From: Chloroflexi bacterium UBA5189
GTDB taxonomy: Bacteria; Chloroflexota; Limnocylindria; Limnocylindrales; CSP1-4
Assembly: GCA_002413045.1 (NCBI GenBank)
Contig: DHWF01000041.1
Coordinates: 1-37,586, forward strand
Direction: 5' to 3'
DNA: 37,586 bases
This document shows positions 28,534 to 34,871 of the stretch, one piece after another. A model generated the notes under the pieces. It was not told where the DNA came from. It saw only the letters and a program-made list of their open reading frames with translations, and made no database searches. The stretch's first letter is position 1. The number at the start of each line of letters is the position of its first letter. The translations under genes and the position numbers were made by a program.

Positions 28534-29091
28534 ATGATCAGCACCGGTGACCTGAAGAAGGGCGCGACCATCGAGCTCGACAACGAGCTCTGGCAGATCC
28601 TCGACTACCACCACATCAAGATGGGCCGCGGTTCGGCACAGGTCCGGATCACGCTCCGCAACGTCCGCCGCGGACAGACCGTCGAGCGCTCGTTCCAGGC
28701 CGGCACCAAGTGGCCGCGGGCCCAGATGGAGCAGCGTCCGGTCCAGTTCCTGTACCGCGACGACGACGACTACCACTTCATGGACACCGACACGTACGAC
28801 CAGTTCATGCTCCGCGGCGAGCAGCTAGGGACTGCCAAGAGCTACCTCAAGGACGGCATGACGCTCGATCGCACGAGCTACCAGGGCGAGACGATCGGCG
28901 TCGAGCTGCCAGTCACGGTCGACCTCAAGGTTCTGACCACGGAGCCCGGCTTCGCCGGCGACACCGCCACCGGCGCCCGCAAGCCCGCGACGACGGAGAC
29001 CGGCCTGATCGTGGCGGTCCCGCTCTTCGTCACCGAGGGCGACACGATCCGCGTCGACACCCGCACCGGCGAGTACCAGACCCGCCTGTAG
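28534..29091 (+). CDS. efp: translation elongation factor P
   Basis: 185 residues. Rescues ribosomes stalled at consecutive prolines. N-terminal KOW domain (ISTGDLKKGATIELDNELWQILDYHHIK), OB domain from about residue 66 and C-terminal OB domain ending VDTRTGEYQTRL. The loop that enters the peptidyl-transferase centre reads KMGRGSAQVR, with Arg32 at the tip where many bacteria have a modifiable Lys in PGKG; the usual proline before the glycine is Met. Arg-tipped EF-P is activated by EarP rhamnosylation in some Proteobacteria, but no such gene is in the window, and Chloroflexota relatives may work unmodified. Start at ATG 28534. Confidence 0.96.
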   Translation: MISTGDLKKGATIELDNELWQILDYHHIKMGRGSAQVRITLRNVRRGQTVERSFQAGTKWPRAQMEQRPVQFLYRDDDDYHFMDTDTYDQFMLRGEQLGTAKSYLKDGMTLDRTSYQGETIGVELPVTVDLKVLTTEPGFAGDTATGARKPATTETGLIVAVPLFVTEGDTIRVDTRTGEYQTRL

Positions 29092-29101
29092 GGGGATCGC
29101 T

Positions 29102-29117
29102 ACGGGCGCGCCCCCGT
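29102..29117 (+). terminator. possible terminator hairpin behind efp
   Basis: ACGGG (29102-29106) pairs with CCCGT (29113-29117) around a GC-rich core, 11 nt after the efp stop. No T tract follows, so only position supports it. Confidence 0.3.
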
Positions 29118-29680
29118 CCGGGCCACCCACGACCGACGCAGTCGCCCCGGGCGGCCCCCGTACGCACGCCGCTGGCCCAACCTCGCTCTGCGCGCCCTCC
29201 GCGAATTGGTTCCAACGAAGCGGAACTATCGCGAAAGGCGCCCGAATTGCCGGATCACCCAGCGTCTGCCGACCACGTTCTGAGCACGCCGCGGGGCCCT
29301 CTTCGCCCAGTCGAGCGCGCCCTGTTGGTGCTCCTGGTTCGGCGACGCCGCCGCATCGGGTCTTGCGCCGACCGCTCGGCCCTGGCGCCGCCGACAACGG
29401 CGGCCCGCAGACGATCAGATCGGGCGTCCCTATCGGCGGTCGTCAGCCGACCGAGCGATTCCTTCCCGCATCACGATGGTTCCGTATCAATGGAAGCAAC
29501 TCGAAAAAGGGGCTGCGGGCGGCGGCTGAACCACTGGACCGCTGGAAGCATCTCGAAAGGGCGCTGCGGGGGAAGGTCCCGCGCGTGAAGCGGGCCGGCG
29601 TCGGCGCGTGCGGGGCCGGATCACCCTGATCGGCTTCTCGGGCGAGGGTGGGCAAGGGACAGGCCGGGCTTGGCCGCGCC
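29118..29680. other. 563-nt stretch without a supported gene, with a direct repeat
   Basis: Between efp and the xseA promoter no frame has coding character (short frames in all directions are compositionally random). The one structure is an imperfect tandem-like direct repeat: 29491-29519 and 29543-29570 share TGGAAGCA, one mismatch, CTCGAAA, a 4-nt variable part and GCTGCGGG, 52 nt apart. It may be residue of a mobile insertion or a regulatory leader; neither is shown. Confidence 0.4.
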
Positions 29681-29686
29681 TACGAT
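29681..29686 (+). promoter_or_regulatory. -10 box (TACGAT) of xseA
   Basis: TACGAT ends 8 nt before the ATG at 29695; ACGAGCAG between them holds no ribosome site. It supports ATG 29695 as the start rather than the longer upstream frame. Confidence 0.5.
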
Positions 29687-29694
29687 ACGAGCAG

Positions 29695-31023
29695 ATGGAG
29701 GCAGTGACTGGTCCAGCACCCGGATTGCGGATCCTCGGCGTCAGCGAGGCGGCGCGCGCCATCGCGACCACCGTTCGGGCCGATGAGCAGCTGCGCGACC
29801 TGTGGGTCGAGGGCGAGGTCGGGCGGGTGACGATCTCGAGCGCGGGGCACGCGTATTTCGCGCTGAAGGACGAGCGCGCGCAGCTCCAGTGCGTGTGGTT
29901 CCGCGACGAGCGCGTTCGGTCGCCGTTCCAGCCGCAGACGGGGATTCGGGTCGTCGCCCATGGGCGCGTCGACGTGTACGAAGCGCAGGGCGCGCTGCAG
30001 CTGTACGTCGACTCGATCCAGCCGAGCGGGGTGGGGGACCTCGCGATCAGGTTCGAACAGCTCAAGGCGAAGCTGGCCGCGGAGGGGCTGTTCGCGGGCG
30101 AGCGGAAGCGGCCGCTGCCGCCGCGCCCGAAGGTCGTCGCCGTCGTCTCGTCGCCGACCGGGGCGGCGTGGAAGGACGTCTGCCAGGTGTTCGCCCGGCG
30201 GTGGCCGCTGACGCGCGTCGTGCTCGTCGCTTGCCAGGTCCAGGGCGACGGCGCGCCGGAGTCGATCGTGCGGGCGATGCGCAGGATCGAGCGCTACGTG
30301 GCCCTGCTCACCGAGGCGGGCCGGGCGGCGGAGGCGCCGGTGGTCACGATCCTCGCGCGGGGCGGCGGCTCGATGGAGGACCTGTGGTCGTTCAACGACG
30401 AGCGGGTCGTGCGGGCGGTGGTCGCGCACTCGATCCCCGTCGTGAGCGGCGTCGGGCATGAAGTCGACGTGACGCTCACGGACTTCGCGGCGGACGTGCG
30501 CGCCGCCACGCCGACCGCTGCGGCCGAGTTGGTCGTGCCCGATCGCGCGGAGTTCGCGTCGGCACTCGCGCGGGGGGCTGAGCGGATGCGGGTGGCGGGG
30601 GCGAGAGCTGTCGTCGGTGCGTCCCGGGAGCTCGACGCGGAACGACGCGTGCTGGAGCGGGTCCACCCGGCGGCGCGGCTCGCTGCCTCGCGTCAGCGCG
30701 CGGGTGACCTGCTCGATCGGGCGACACGGGCGCTGCGCGTACGACTCCAGGGCGCCGCCGTGGCGGAGGAGCAACTCGCGACGGCATTGCCGAATCTCGC
30801 TTCGAGGCTGCTCGGCTCGCGGGCCGCCGCGCTCGCCGAGGCCGGGGCGGCGCTCGTCGTGCTCGGACCCCAGGCGACGCTGGAGCGCGGCTACGGCATC
30901 GTGCGCCGGTCGAGCGACGACTCGATCGTGCGCGACCCGGCGCAGGTGAGCGGCGGATCTCGCCTCCGAATCCGGGTGGCCCATGGCGAATTCCCGGCAA
31001 CCGCCGACGAGCCACCACGGTGA
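29695..31023 (+). CDS. xseA: exodeoxyribonuclease VII large subunit
   Basis: 442 residues. With XseB degrades single-stranded DNA to short oligonucleotides. N-terminal OB domain (LRDLWVEGEVGRVTISSAGHAYFALKDE, about 30-58), catalytic domain with KVVAVVSSPTGAAWKD (about 145-160), ILARGGGSMEDLWSFNDE (about 220-237), PVVSGVGHEVDVTLTDFAADVRAATPTAAAE (about 246-277), then a long coiled-coil region and the C-terminal LERGYGIVR segment. All core residues are present. The stop overlaps a GTG (GTGA) that begins a small membrane ORF before xseB. Confidence 0.96.
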   Translation: MEAVTGPAPGLRILGVSEAARAIATTVRADEQLRDLWVEGEVGRVTISSAGHAYFALKDERAQLQCVWFRDERVRSPFQPQTGIRVVAHGRVDVYEAQGALQLYVDSIQPSGVGDLAIRFEQLKAKLAAEGLFAGERKRPLPPRPKVVAVVSSPTGAAWKDVCQVFARRWPLTRVVLVACQVQGDGAPESIVRAMRRIERYVALLTEAGRAAEAPVVTILARGGGSMEDLWSFNDERVVRAVVAHSIPVVSGVGHEVDVTLTDFAADVRAATPTAAAELVVPDRAEFASALARGAERMRVAGARAVVGASRELDAERRVLERVHPAARLAASRQRAGDLLDRATRALRVRLQGAAVAEEQLATALPNLASRLLGSRAAALAEAGAALVVLGPQATLERGYGIVRRSSDDSIVRDPAQVSGGSRLRIRVAHGEFPATADEPPR

Positions 31024-31169
31024 CCGAGCTTCTCATCGTCCTGGCGATCGCAGCGTTCGCGACGGTGGGTGGCGTGTGGTTGGGTATGGTGGTCGTCGCA
31101 CCACGGATCACGCGCCGGTTGGACCGCCCAGAATCGACCGAAAAGGAGCCCGGTGACCGACCCGACTGA
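31020..31169 (+). CDS. 49-residue membrane ORF between xseA and xseB
   Basis: GTG 31020 overlaps the xseA stop by four bases (GTGA), the coupling used throughout this window. The product begins TELLIVLAIAAFATVGGVW, a single membrane helix of about 25 residues, followed by a basic segment (PRITRRLDRPES) and ends 17 nt inside xseB. It carries the xseB ribosome site (AAAAGGAG) in its last codons. Good evidence: overlap, clean helix plus positive flank. No family known to me; it could be a small envelope protein carried with the nuclease genes or simply serve to couple them. Confidence 0.6.
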   Translation: MTELLIVLAIAAFATVGGVWLGMVVVAPRITRRLDRPESTEKEPGDRPD

Positions 31170-31443
31170 CCAGGCCGGCGCGAACGCCGCCGACGCCCCG
31201 ATCGCCGACCTCTCGTTCGACGACGCCCTCGCCGCGCTCCAGAAGACGGTCGCCGAGCTCGAGGCCGGCGGTCAGCGGCTCGAGCGCTCGATCGCGCTCT
31301 ACGAACGCGGCGTCGCGCTGCACGAGCGCTGTGCCAAGCTCCTCGCGGAGGCGGAGCTGAAGGTCCAGCAGCTCGTGACCCGCGCCGGCGGTGCCCTCGA
31401 GGCCATCGACGTGACCCCCGACAACGCCCGCGACGCCGAATGA
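31153..31443 (+). CDS. xseB: exodeoxyribonuclease VII small subunit
   Basis: 96 residues. Partner of XseA. The N-terminal 20 residues are a low-complexity Ala/Asp tail; the core LSFDDALAALQKTVAELEAGGQRLERSIALYERGVALHERCAKLLAEAELKVQQL is the full two-helix XseB fold. GTG 31153 is preceded by AAAAGGAG. The stop codon TGA (31441-31443) is itself the first base triplet of the leftmost CTGACTGA site (31440-31458), so the mobile array begins inside the end of this gene without altering the protein. Confidence 0.93.
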   Translation: MTDPTDQAGANAADAPIADLSFDDALAALQKTVAELEAGGQRLERSIALYERGVALHERCAKLLAEAELKVQQLVTRAGGALEAIDVTPDNARDAE

Positions 31444-31458
31444 CGTCACCCTGACTGA
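31440..31458 (+). other. site 1: left attachment-like site at the xseB stop
   Basis: ATGACGTCACCCTGACTGA. It begins with the xseB stop codon and ends in CTGACTGA, the end shared by almost all later sites; the spacing between TGAC and CTGACTGA is 5 nt shorter than in the 24-nt repeats. Its last 12 bases (CACCCTGACTGA, 31447-31458) are identical to those of site 2 at 34315-34326, the two ends of the recombinase/Rep unit, so the pair looks like attL and attR of a serine-recombinase insertion. Site 8 (GTGACGTTCACC...) shares TGACGT and CACC with it. Confidence 0.6.
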
Positions 31459-31471
31459 TCTAAGCGTGTGG

Positions 31472-31477
31472 TAATGT
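31472..31477 (+). promoter_or_regulatory. -10 box (TAATGT) of the serine recombinase gene
   Basis: TAATGT lies 7 nt before the recombinase ATG at 31485, and CTGACT inside site 1 sits 15 nt upstream where a -35 box would be. If real, recombination at site 1 would change the recombinase promoter. The -35 match is poor. Confidence 0.4.
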
Positions 31478-31484
31478 CATATGC

Positions 31485-32879
31485 ATGGTCAGAGCCGCCG
31501 CGATCTACGCCCGCATCTCGAATGACCCCGAGGGTGACCGACTAGGCGTCGGCCGCCAGATCGAGGACTGTCGCGCCGAGGCCGACCGCCGCGGATGGCC
31601 GGTCGCCGACCTGTACGTCGACGACGACAAGAGCGCCTGGTCGGGCAAGGTCCGGCCCGAGTACGAGCGGATGGTCAGCGACATCGAGGGCCGCCGGATC
31701 GATGCTGTGCTGTTCTGGCACCCCGACCGACTGAGCCGCATCCCGATCGAGCTGGAGCAGTTTGCTCAGGTCTGCCGTCGCGCGAACGTCGAGATTGTGT
31801 GGATCGGCGGCGAACTCCGCCCGGGCGACAGCGACGGACTGCTCCTGCTCCGTATCCTTGCCGCGGTGGCCAGCGATTCGAGCGCCAAGACGAGCAAGCG
31901 CATCAAGCGCAAGAACGAGGAGCGCGCCGCGGCCGGACTGCCGACCGGCGGTGGCACCCGACCGTTCGGGTACCGGCCCGACCGGGTGACGGTCGATCCC
32001 GACGAGGCCGTCCTCGTGCGCGAGGCGGTGCGCCGCGTTCTTGCGGGCGAGAGCGTCCGAGCGATCGCCCGCGAATGGAACGCCCGAAGCATTCCAACTG
32101 CGGCCGGCAAGGCCTGGACGGTCGAGACGCTCCGCCGGATGCTGTACTCGGCGCGCTTGTCGGCGCAGCGCGAGCACCTGGGCGAGATCGTCGCCCCCGG
32201 CAAGTGGGAGGCGATCATCACGCCGGAGGAGACGGCCCGACTCCGCGCGACCCTCGCCGAACGGACCCGGACGCGGACCCGACCGGTGCGCCGATACTGC
32301 CTCACCGGGCTGCTCAGATGCGGCCTGTGCGGGGCGCCACTCATCGCCCGACCGTCCGCGGGAGGCACCCGCCGGTATGTCTGCGCCAAGGGTCCAGGTC
32401 ACTCCGGCTGTGGTCGCTTGGCGATCAACGCCGAGCCGGTCGAGGTGTGGCTCGCCGAGGTCGTCGCCGCCCACCTTGATCTGCCCGCCGTGGCCGCGGC
32501 GGCCGCGGCCGCGACCAGCGCGGCTGCCGCGTCCGCCGGGGAGCACGACGGACTCCGCAAGGACCGCGACCAGCTCGACGAGCTCGCCCGCGACTTCGGC
32601 CAGCGCCTGATCACGCGTTCGGAGTGGTTCGCCGCGCGCAAGCCGATCGAGGAGCGGATCGAGGCCGCCGAGCGGAAGGTCAGCCGGAGGTCACGGACGG
32701 CCGTCATCGACGACTACGTCGGCCGTTCCGACGCCCTCCGCGCCGACTGGCCCACGCTGCCCCTCGACCGTCAGCGGTCGATCGCATCAGCCTTGCTCGA
32801 CCGGGCGGTCGTTCATTCGGCCTTGCGCGGCCGCGCGGCCTTCGACCCTGACCGGATCGAACCGGTCTGGCGGGGCTGA
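31485..32879 (+). CDS. large serine recombinase (resolvase/invertase family with Zn ribbon)
   Basis: 464 residues, at the short end for large serine integrases. Catalytic domain: Arg10 and nucleophile Ser12 in YARISND, Arg24/Gln25 region (GVGRQIEDCR), conserved DRLSR (81-85) and the E-helix LLLRILAAVASDSSAKTSKRIKRK. The recombinase (PF07508-like) domain follows, with RPFGYR (159-164), SVRAIAREWNARSIPT and WTVETLRRMLYSARLS (211-226). A zinc ribbon has Cys279/Cys282 (LLRCGLCGAPL) and Cys300/Cys309 (YVCAKGPGHSGCG). An Ala-rich linker and coiled-coil/C-terminal helices end the protein. It would cut both strands at two-base-staggered core sites, as phage integrases and Tn-family enzymes do. It starts 26 nt from site 1, the usual position of an integrase beside its attachment site. 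Confidence 0.92.
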   Translation: MVRAAAIYARISNDPEGDRLGVGRQIEDCRAEADRRGWPVADLYVDDDKSAWSGKVRPEYERMVSDIEGRRIDAVLFWHPDRLSRIPIELEQFAQVCRRANVEIVWIGGELRPGDSDGLLLLRILAAVASDSSAKTSKRIKRKNEERAAAGLPTGGGTRPFGYRPDRVTVDPDEAVLVREAVRRVLAGESVRAIAREWNARSIPTAAGKAWTVETLRRMLYSARLSAQREHLGEIVAPGKWEAIITPEETARLRATLAERTRTRTRPVRRYCLTGLLRCGLCGAPLIARPSAGGTRRYVCAKGPGHSGCGRLAINAEPVEVWLAEVVAAHLDLPAVAAAAAAATSAAAASAGEHDGLRKDRDQLDELARDFGQRLITRSEWFAARKPIEERIEAAERKVSRRSRTAVIDDYVGRSDALRADWPTLPLDRQRSIASALLDRAVVHSALRGRAAFDPDRIEPVWRG

Positions 32880-33004
32880 GGCAGGAGCGCCACCAGGCGG
32901 GCGATCACGACCGGATCCTCGAGTGTCGGTGGCAAGCCCTGCGCCACGCGCGTCCGCTCGATCCACGCTCGCACCGCGGCCGGGTCGGGCGGCTTCAGGC
33001 CCAT
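32813..33004 (-). CDS. small protein downstream of Rep
   Basis: 63 residues beginning ATG 33004 within the last codons of the Rep gene (the Rep stop is at 32995), so translation is likely coupled. Its core PAAVRAWIERTRVAQGLPPTLEDPVVIARLVALL is helical, with a basic tail (RSGSKAARPRKAE). The 3' end overlaps the convergent recombinase gene by 67 nt. It could be a small DNA-binding or copy-control accessory of the element; no family recognised. Confidence 0.5.
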   Translation of the reverse strand: MGLKPPDPAAVRAWIERTRVAQGLPPTLEDPVVIARLVALLPQPRQTGSIRSGSKAARPRKAE

Positions 33005-33783
33005 GACGCCCACACCGCTGGCGGCCCAACCCAATCCAACTCGTCGCGCGATCGCCAGACGTGCGCCGATGGCGCGCCCATGACCGTCTCGGCCCAACCG
33101 AGCACTTGATCTGCGGAGGTGCCGTCGAGCCTGAGGGAGCGGGGCTGGAAGCCCTCGGCGACCTCGTATCGGTGCGACCCGGCCGGTTGACCGCCAGCGT
33201 CGAGGTCCTTGGCGAGGTACTTCGACAGGTACCGCGCCGCGAGGCGGGCCTCGCCGAGCGGCCCTGAGCCAATCGGCAGGTTGCCGAGCAGCTTGATGTG
33301 GACGAAGCCGTGGCCCCAGGCCGACTCGATCCGCCGCACGCCGATGAACCGGCCGACAGCGAAGTGGACGTGGAGGCCGTGGCCCGACTTGTGCCACTCC
33401 GGCACCCACAGGTACGGGAACGGCTCGCCGACGTCGCCCCTGAGGCGCCGAAAGAACCCGCCGACGTCCTGGCGGAGTGCCCCCGGGTCGTGGCGGCCCT
33501 CACCCCGATACGTGAGCGTCCCGAGGCGATTGAGCCGGTTGGCGGCGCAGTACCGGCGGACCTTGCCCCGCGCGCGCCTGGCCGCGTCATCGCGGCTATC
33601 GATCGGCGGGTCGCTCGACTGCCCGCTCGGCGACGGCGCCACGGCGGACCGAAACGAGCCGCCACCTTCGGCCGCGTCGGGGTACAGGACGAAGCTCCAG
33701 CCGCCCATCGCGGGCTCGACGAGTTTCGTCCCATATTCAAGTGAAGAACGGGCCTCAGGCTTCGGCTGCACGGACGTACCCAC
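32995..33783 (-). CDS. HUH-superfamily replication initiator (Rep)
   Basis: 262 residues from GTG 33783; the ATG at 33708 is an alternative. Rolling-circle initiators nick a plus origin and join the 5' phosphate to tyrosine. Motif I is NRLGTLTYRG (about 85-93); motif II is the metal-binding HUH, His138-Val-His140 in GLHVHFAVG, behind VPEWHKSGH; the nicking motif is ARYLSKYLAKDL with Tyr185 and Tyr189 three residues apart, the YxxxY pattern of two-tyrosine relaxases and phiX174 A-type Reps. A basic helix FFRRLRG and C-terminal domain follow. No helicase domain. Reads away from the AT-rich repeats at 33993-34100, its likely target. Confidence 0.85.
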   Translation of the reverse strand: MGTSVQPKPEARSSLEYGTKLVEPAMGGWSFVLYPDAAEGGGSFRSAVAPSPSGQSSDPPIDSRDDAARRARGKVRRYCAANRLNRLGTLTYRGEGRHDPGALRQDVGGFFRRLRGDVGEPFPYLWVPEWHKSGHGLHVHFAVGRFIGVRRIESAWGHGFVHIKLLGNLPIGSGPLGEARLAARYLSKYLAKDLDAGGQPAGSHRYEVAEGFQPRSLRLDGTSADQVLGWAETVMGAPSAHVWRSRDELDWVGPPAVWASWA

Positions 33784-33992
33784 CGCCTGTGCAGACAGTG
33801 GGTCGCGTCATCGGCGGGACTCCCGGCGCGGCAGCCCTCCGGATGCGCGCCCTGTCTGTGTTGGGGAACCCGCCTGGGCGTCAGGTTCGTTGTTAGAACC
33901 CGACCCTAGGAATGCAACAACACGAAAACAAGTCTTGTTCTTTGGCGCGCGCTACGCACAATCGCGCCCGCCTGTGCGCGCCCGCGTTTCAT

Positions 33993-34100
33993 GTCTATAT
34001 GTATAGACGGAGGATTCAACGTCTGATTCAACGCTGTCCTGAATCGCTACATGATTCTGAATCTACGTACTGATTCACTATCTACTGATTCAGTGATTCA
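33993..34100. repeat. AT-rich iteron-like region, candidate replication origin
   Basis: In an otherwise GC-rich window this stretch is markedly AT-rich. TGATTCA occurs at 34024, 34071, 34086 and 34094, with near copies GGATTCA (34012) and TGATTCT (34052), and inverted TGAATC at 34040 and 34058; 34053-34063 is the palindrome GATTC-T-GAATC. To the left is a perfect inverted repeat GTCTATA-TG-TATAGAC (33993-34008) and, further left, AACAAG-T-CTTGTT (33927-33939). Spaced short direct repeats beside a rep gene are typical of Rep-binding iterons; a double-strand origin with nick site is likely somewhere between 33900 and 34180. Confidence 0.6.
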
Positions 34101-34150
34101 CTGTATGTATACATCAACGCGCGCGCGCGCGAGGGGCGGCGTTTCTGGGA

Positions 34151-34171
34151 GCCGGGCCGGGGCGGCCCGGC
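34151..34171. other. strong GC hairpin near the right end of the element
   Basis: GCCGGGCC (34151-34158) and GGCCCGGC (34164-34171) form a perfect 8-bp stem with a GGGGC loop. It follows a 14-nt alternating CG tract (34118-34131). A second, long-range pair GTCAAGGG (34201-34208)/CCCTTGAC (34266-34273) lies behind it. Such hairpins occur at nick sites and single-strand origins; the location fits but the role is not shown. Confidence 0.4.
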
Positions 34172-34302
34172 AGACTGATCCTCGCCGTGGCATGCCGCCC
34201 GTCAAGGGTGCGCGGCTGCGCCGCCCGCCGCAGGCAACCCCTCCCCACCTGGCTCGGTGCGGCGGCCCTTGACTGGCTCCGGGGTTGGGTCATGCTGACC
34301 GG

Positions 34303-34326
34303 GTGACAGCAAGACACCCTGACTGA
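34303..34326 (+). repeat. site 2 of the array (right end of the recombinase/Rep unit)
   Basis: 24 nt beginning GTGACAGC and ending GACACCCTGACTGA; matches the array consensus at 16 of 24 positions and shares the last 12 with site 1. The AAGGGGGA directly after it is the ribosome site of the next gene (ATG 34337). Confidence 0.6.
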
Positions 34327-34336
34327 AGGGGGACGG

Positions 34337-34549
34337 ATGCGACTCGTCGCTCGATTCCTGCTACTTGGGGCGGTGTTTGTGGCCGGGGTGCTCGTCATCG
34401 TGGTCTTCGCGAAACCAGATCTTCCTGGCTTCCTCCTCGCCTCTGGAGTCGGGACCGTGCTGATTGCGGTCACCGATCGTCTGATGCTTTCCCGGTTCCT
34501 CGGCCGGCCGACCAGCGACCTGCCATCGCGTGACATTCGCGAACGCTGA
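34337..34549 (+). CDS. cassette B: two-helix small membrane protein
   Basis: 70 residues: helix 1 about residues 4-25 (VARFLLLGAVFVAGVLVIVVF), helix 2 about 31-49 (GFLLASGVGTVLIAVTDRLM), then a polar tail. The last seven codons, SRDIRER, and the stop are written by the 24-nt repeat itself (site 3, 34530-34553). A strong AAGGGGGA ribosome site precedes the ATG and begins right behind site 2, so the gene fills its unit from edge to edge. Function unknown. Confidence 0.65.
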   Translation: MRLVARFLLLGAVFVAGVLVIVVFAKPDLPGFLLASGVGTVLIAVTDRLMLSRFLGRPTSDLPSRDIRER

Positions 34550-34553
34550 CTGA
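34530..34553 (+). repeat. site 3 (consensus copy) of the cassette-end repeat
   Basis: GTGACATTC, CGC-type block, then AACGCTGACTGA; identical in all 24 bases to site 4. It overlaps the 3' end of cassette B and gives its stop (34547-34549). GAGG (34552-34555), made at the junction, lies 9 nt before the next ATG. Confidence 0.85.
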
Positions 34554-34564
34554 GGCTGGCCGAC

Positions 34565-34807
34565 ATGCCGTCGTGGTGGGTCAAGCCCGTTCCGTGTCCT
34601 GATTGCGACCAGATGATCACGCTGGATGAACCCGTCGTGGTTCTAGTTCGCGACATCGTGGAGCACGTCGCAGGACGGGTGATTCGAGTCCGCGATCCGA
34701 ATACCCGGTGGATCCATGCGCGTCATTGGCAGGGTGGCTATTCAGGATGGAGACTGTACGAGACGTGGTCGACCCTTGAGGAACTGTCAGAGCTCCAGGG
34801 ACCGTGA
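34565..34807 (+). CDS. cassette C: small protein with CPDC motif
   Basis: 80 residues, not recognised. An N-terminal CPDCDQMITLDEPVVVLVRD has a Cys-x2-Cys knuckle but no second cysteine pair, so a full zinc finger is not formed by this chain alone. The C-terminal half (RWIHARHWQGGYSGWRLYETWSTLEELS) is unusually rich in Trp, Tyr and His. Composition is less GC-biased than the core genome, as in the rest of the array. Stop lies 7 nt before site 4. Confidence 0.6.
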   Translation: MPSWWVKPVPCPDCDQMITLDEPVVVLVRDIVEHVAGRVIRVRDPNTRWIHARHWQGGYSGWRLYETWSTLEELSELQGP

Positions 34808-34846
34808 GGTTCGCGTGACATTCGCGAACGCTGACTGAGGTTCGCG
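34805..34846 (+). repeat. site 4 with an 11-bp direct repeat on both sides
   Basis: The 24-nt repeat occupies 34815-34838. TGAGGTTCGCG stands at 34805-34815 (beginning with the stop of cassette C) and again at 34836-34846, so the site is flanked by a direct repeat; the inner GTTCGCG and CGCGAAC also make a 7-bp stem with loop TGACATT (34809-34829). No other copy of the site has this doubled flank. Confidence 0.7.
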
Positions 34847-34859
34847 GGAGGCCACTGGC

Positions 34860-34865
34860 TAGACT
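34860..34865 (+). promoter_or_regulatory. -10 box (TAGACT) of cassette D
   Basis: TAGACT, identical to the hisS box, ends 6 nt before the ATG at 34872. It shows that at least this cassette brings its own promoter of the host type. Confidence 0.45.
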
Positions 34866-34871
34866 CCGGCG

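Larger units (their letters stand above)
31451..34318. mobile_element. 2.87-kb integrative element: serine recombinase plus HUH Rep
   Basis: Unit between sites 1 and 2. Content in order: candidate promoter TAATGT (31472-31477), serine recombinase gene forward, small ORF and Rep gene on the reverse strand converging on it, then an AT-rich region with short repeats and a GC hairpin before site 2. Recombinase next to one boundary, a replication initiator and an origin-like region make it look like an integrative plasmid or small replicative element that can leave as a 2868-bp circle. The 12-bp identity of the ends is seen; excision and replication are inference. Confidence 0.7.

Noticed and set aside
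29363..29629. 88-codon forward frame in the gap before xseA
   Set aside because: Composition is random, it includes the direct repeat, and it has no ribosome site or recognisable domain.
33209..34006. Forward frame opposite the Rep gene
   Set aside because: The Rep on the other strand has HUH and YxxxY motifs; this frame has none and runs into the AT-rich origin region.
34118..34131. 14-nt alternating CG tract as a functional Z-DNA element
   Set aside because: Short and common in GC-rich DNA; noted only as part of the element end.
34530..34553. The 24-nt repeats as canonical integron attC sites
   Set aside because: attC needs RYYYAAC and GTTRRRY core boxes with paired inner boxes over about 57-140 nt. 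The repeats have neither pair in proper form, are only 24 nt, and no tyrosine integrase is present in the window.
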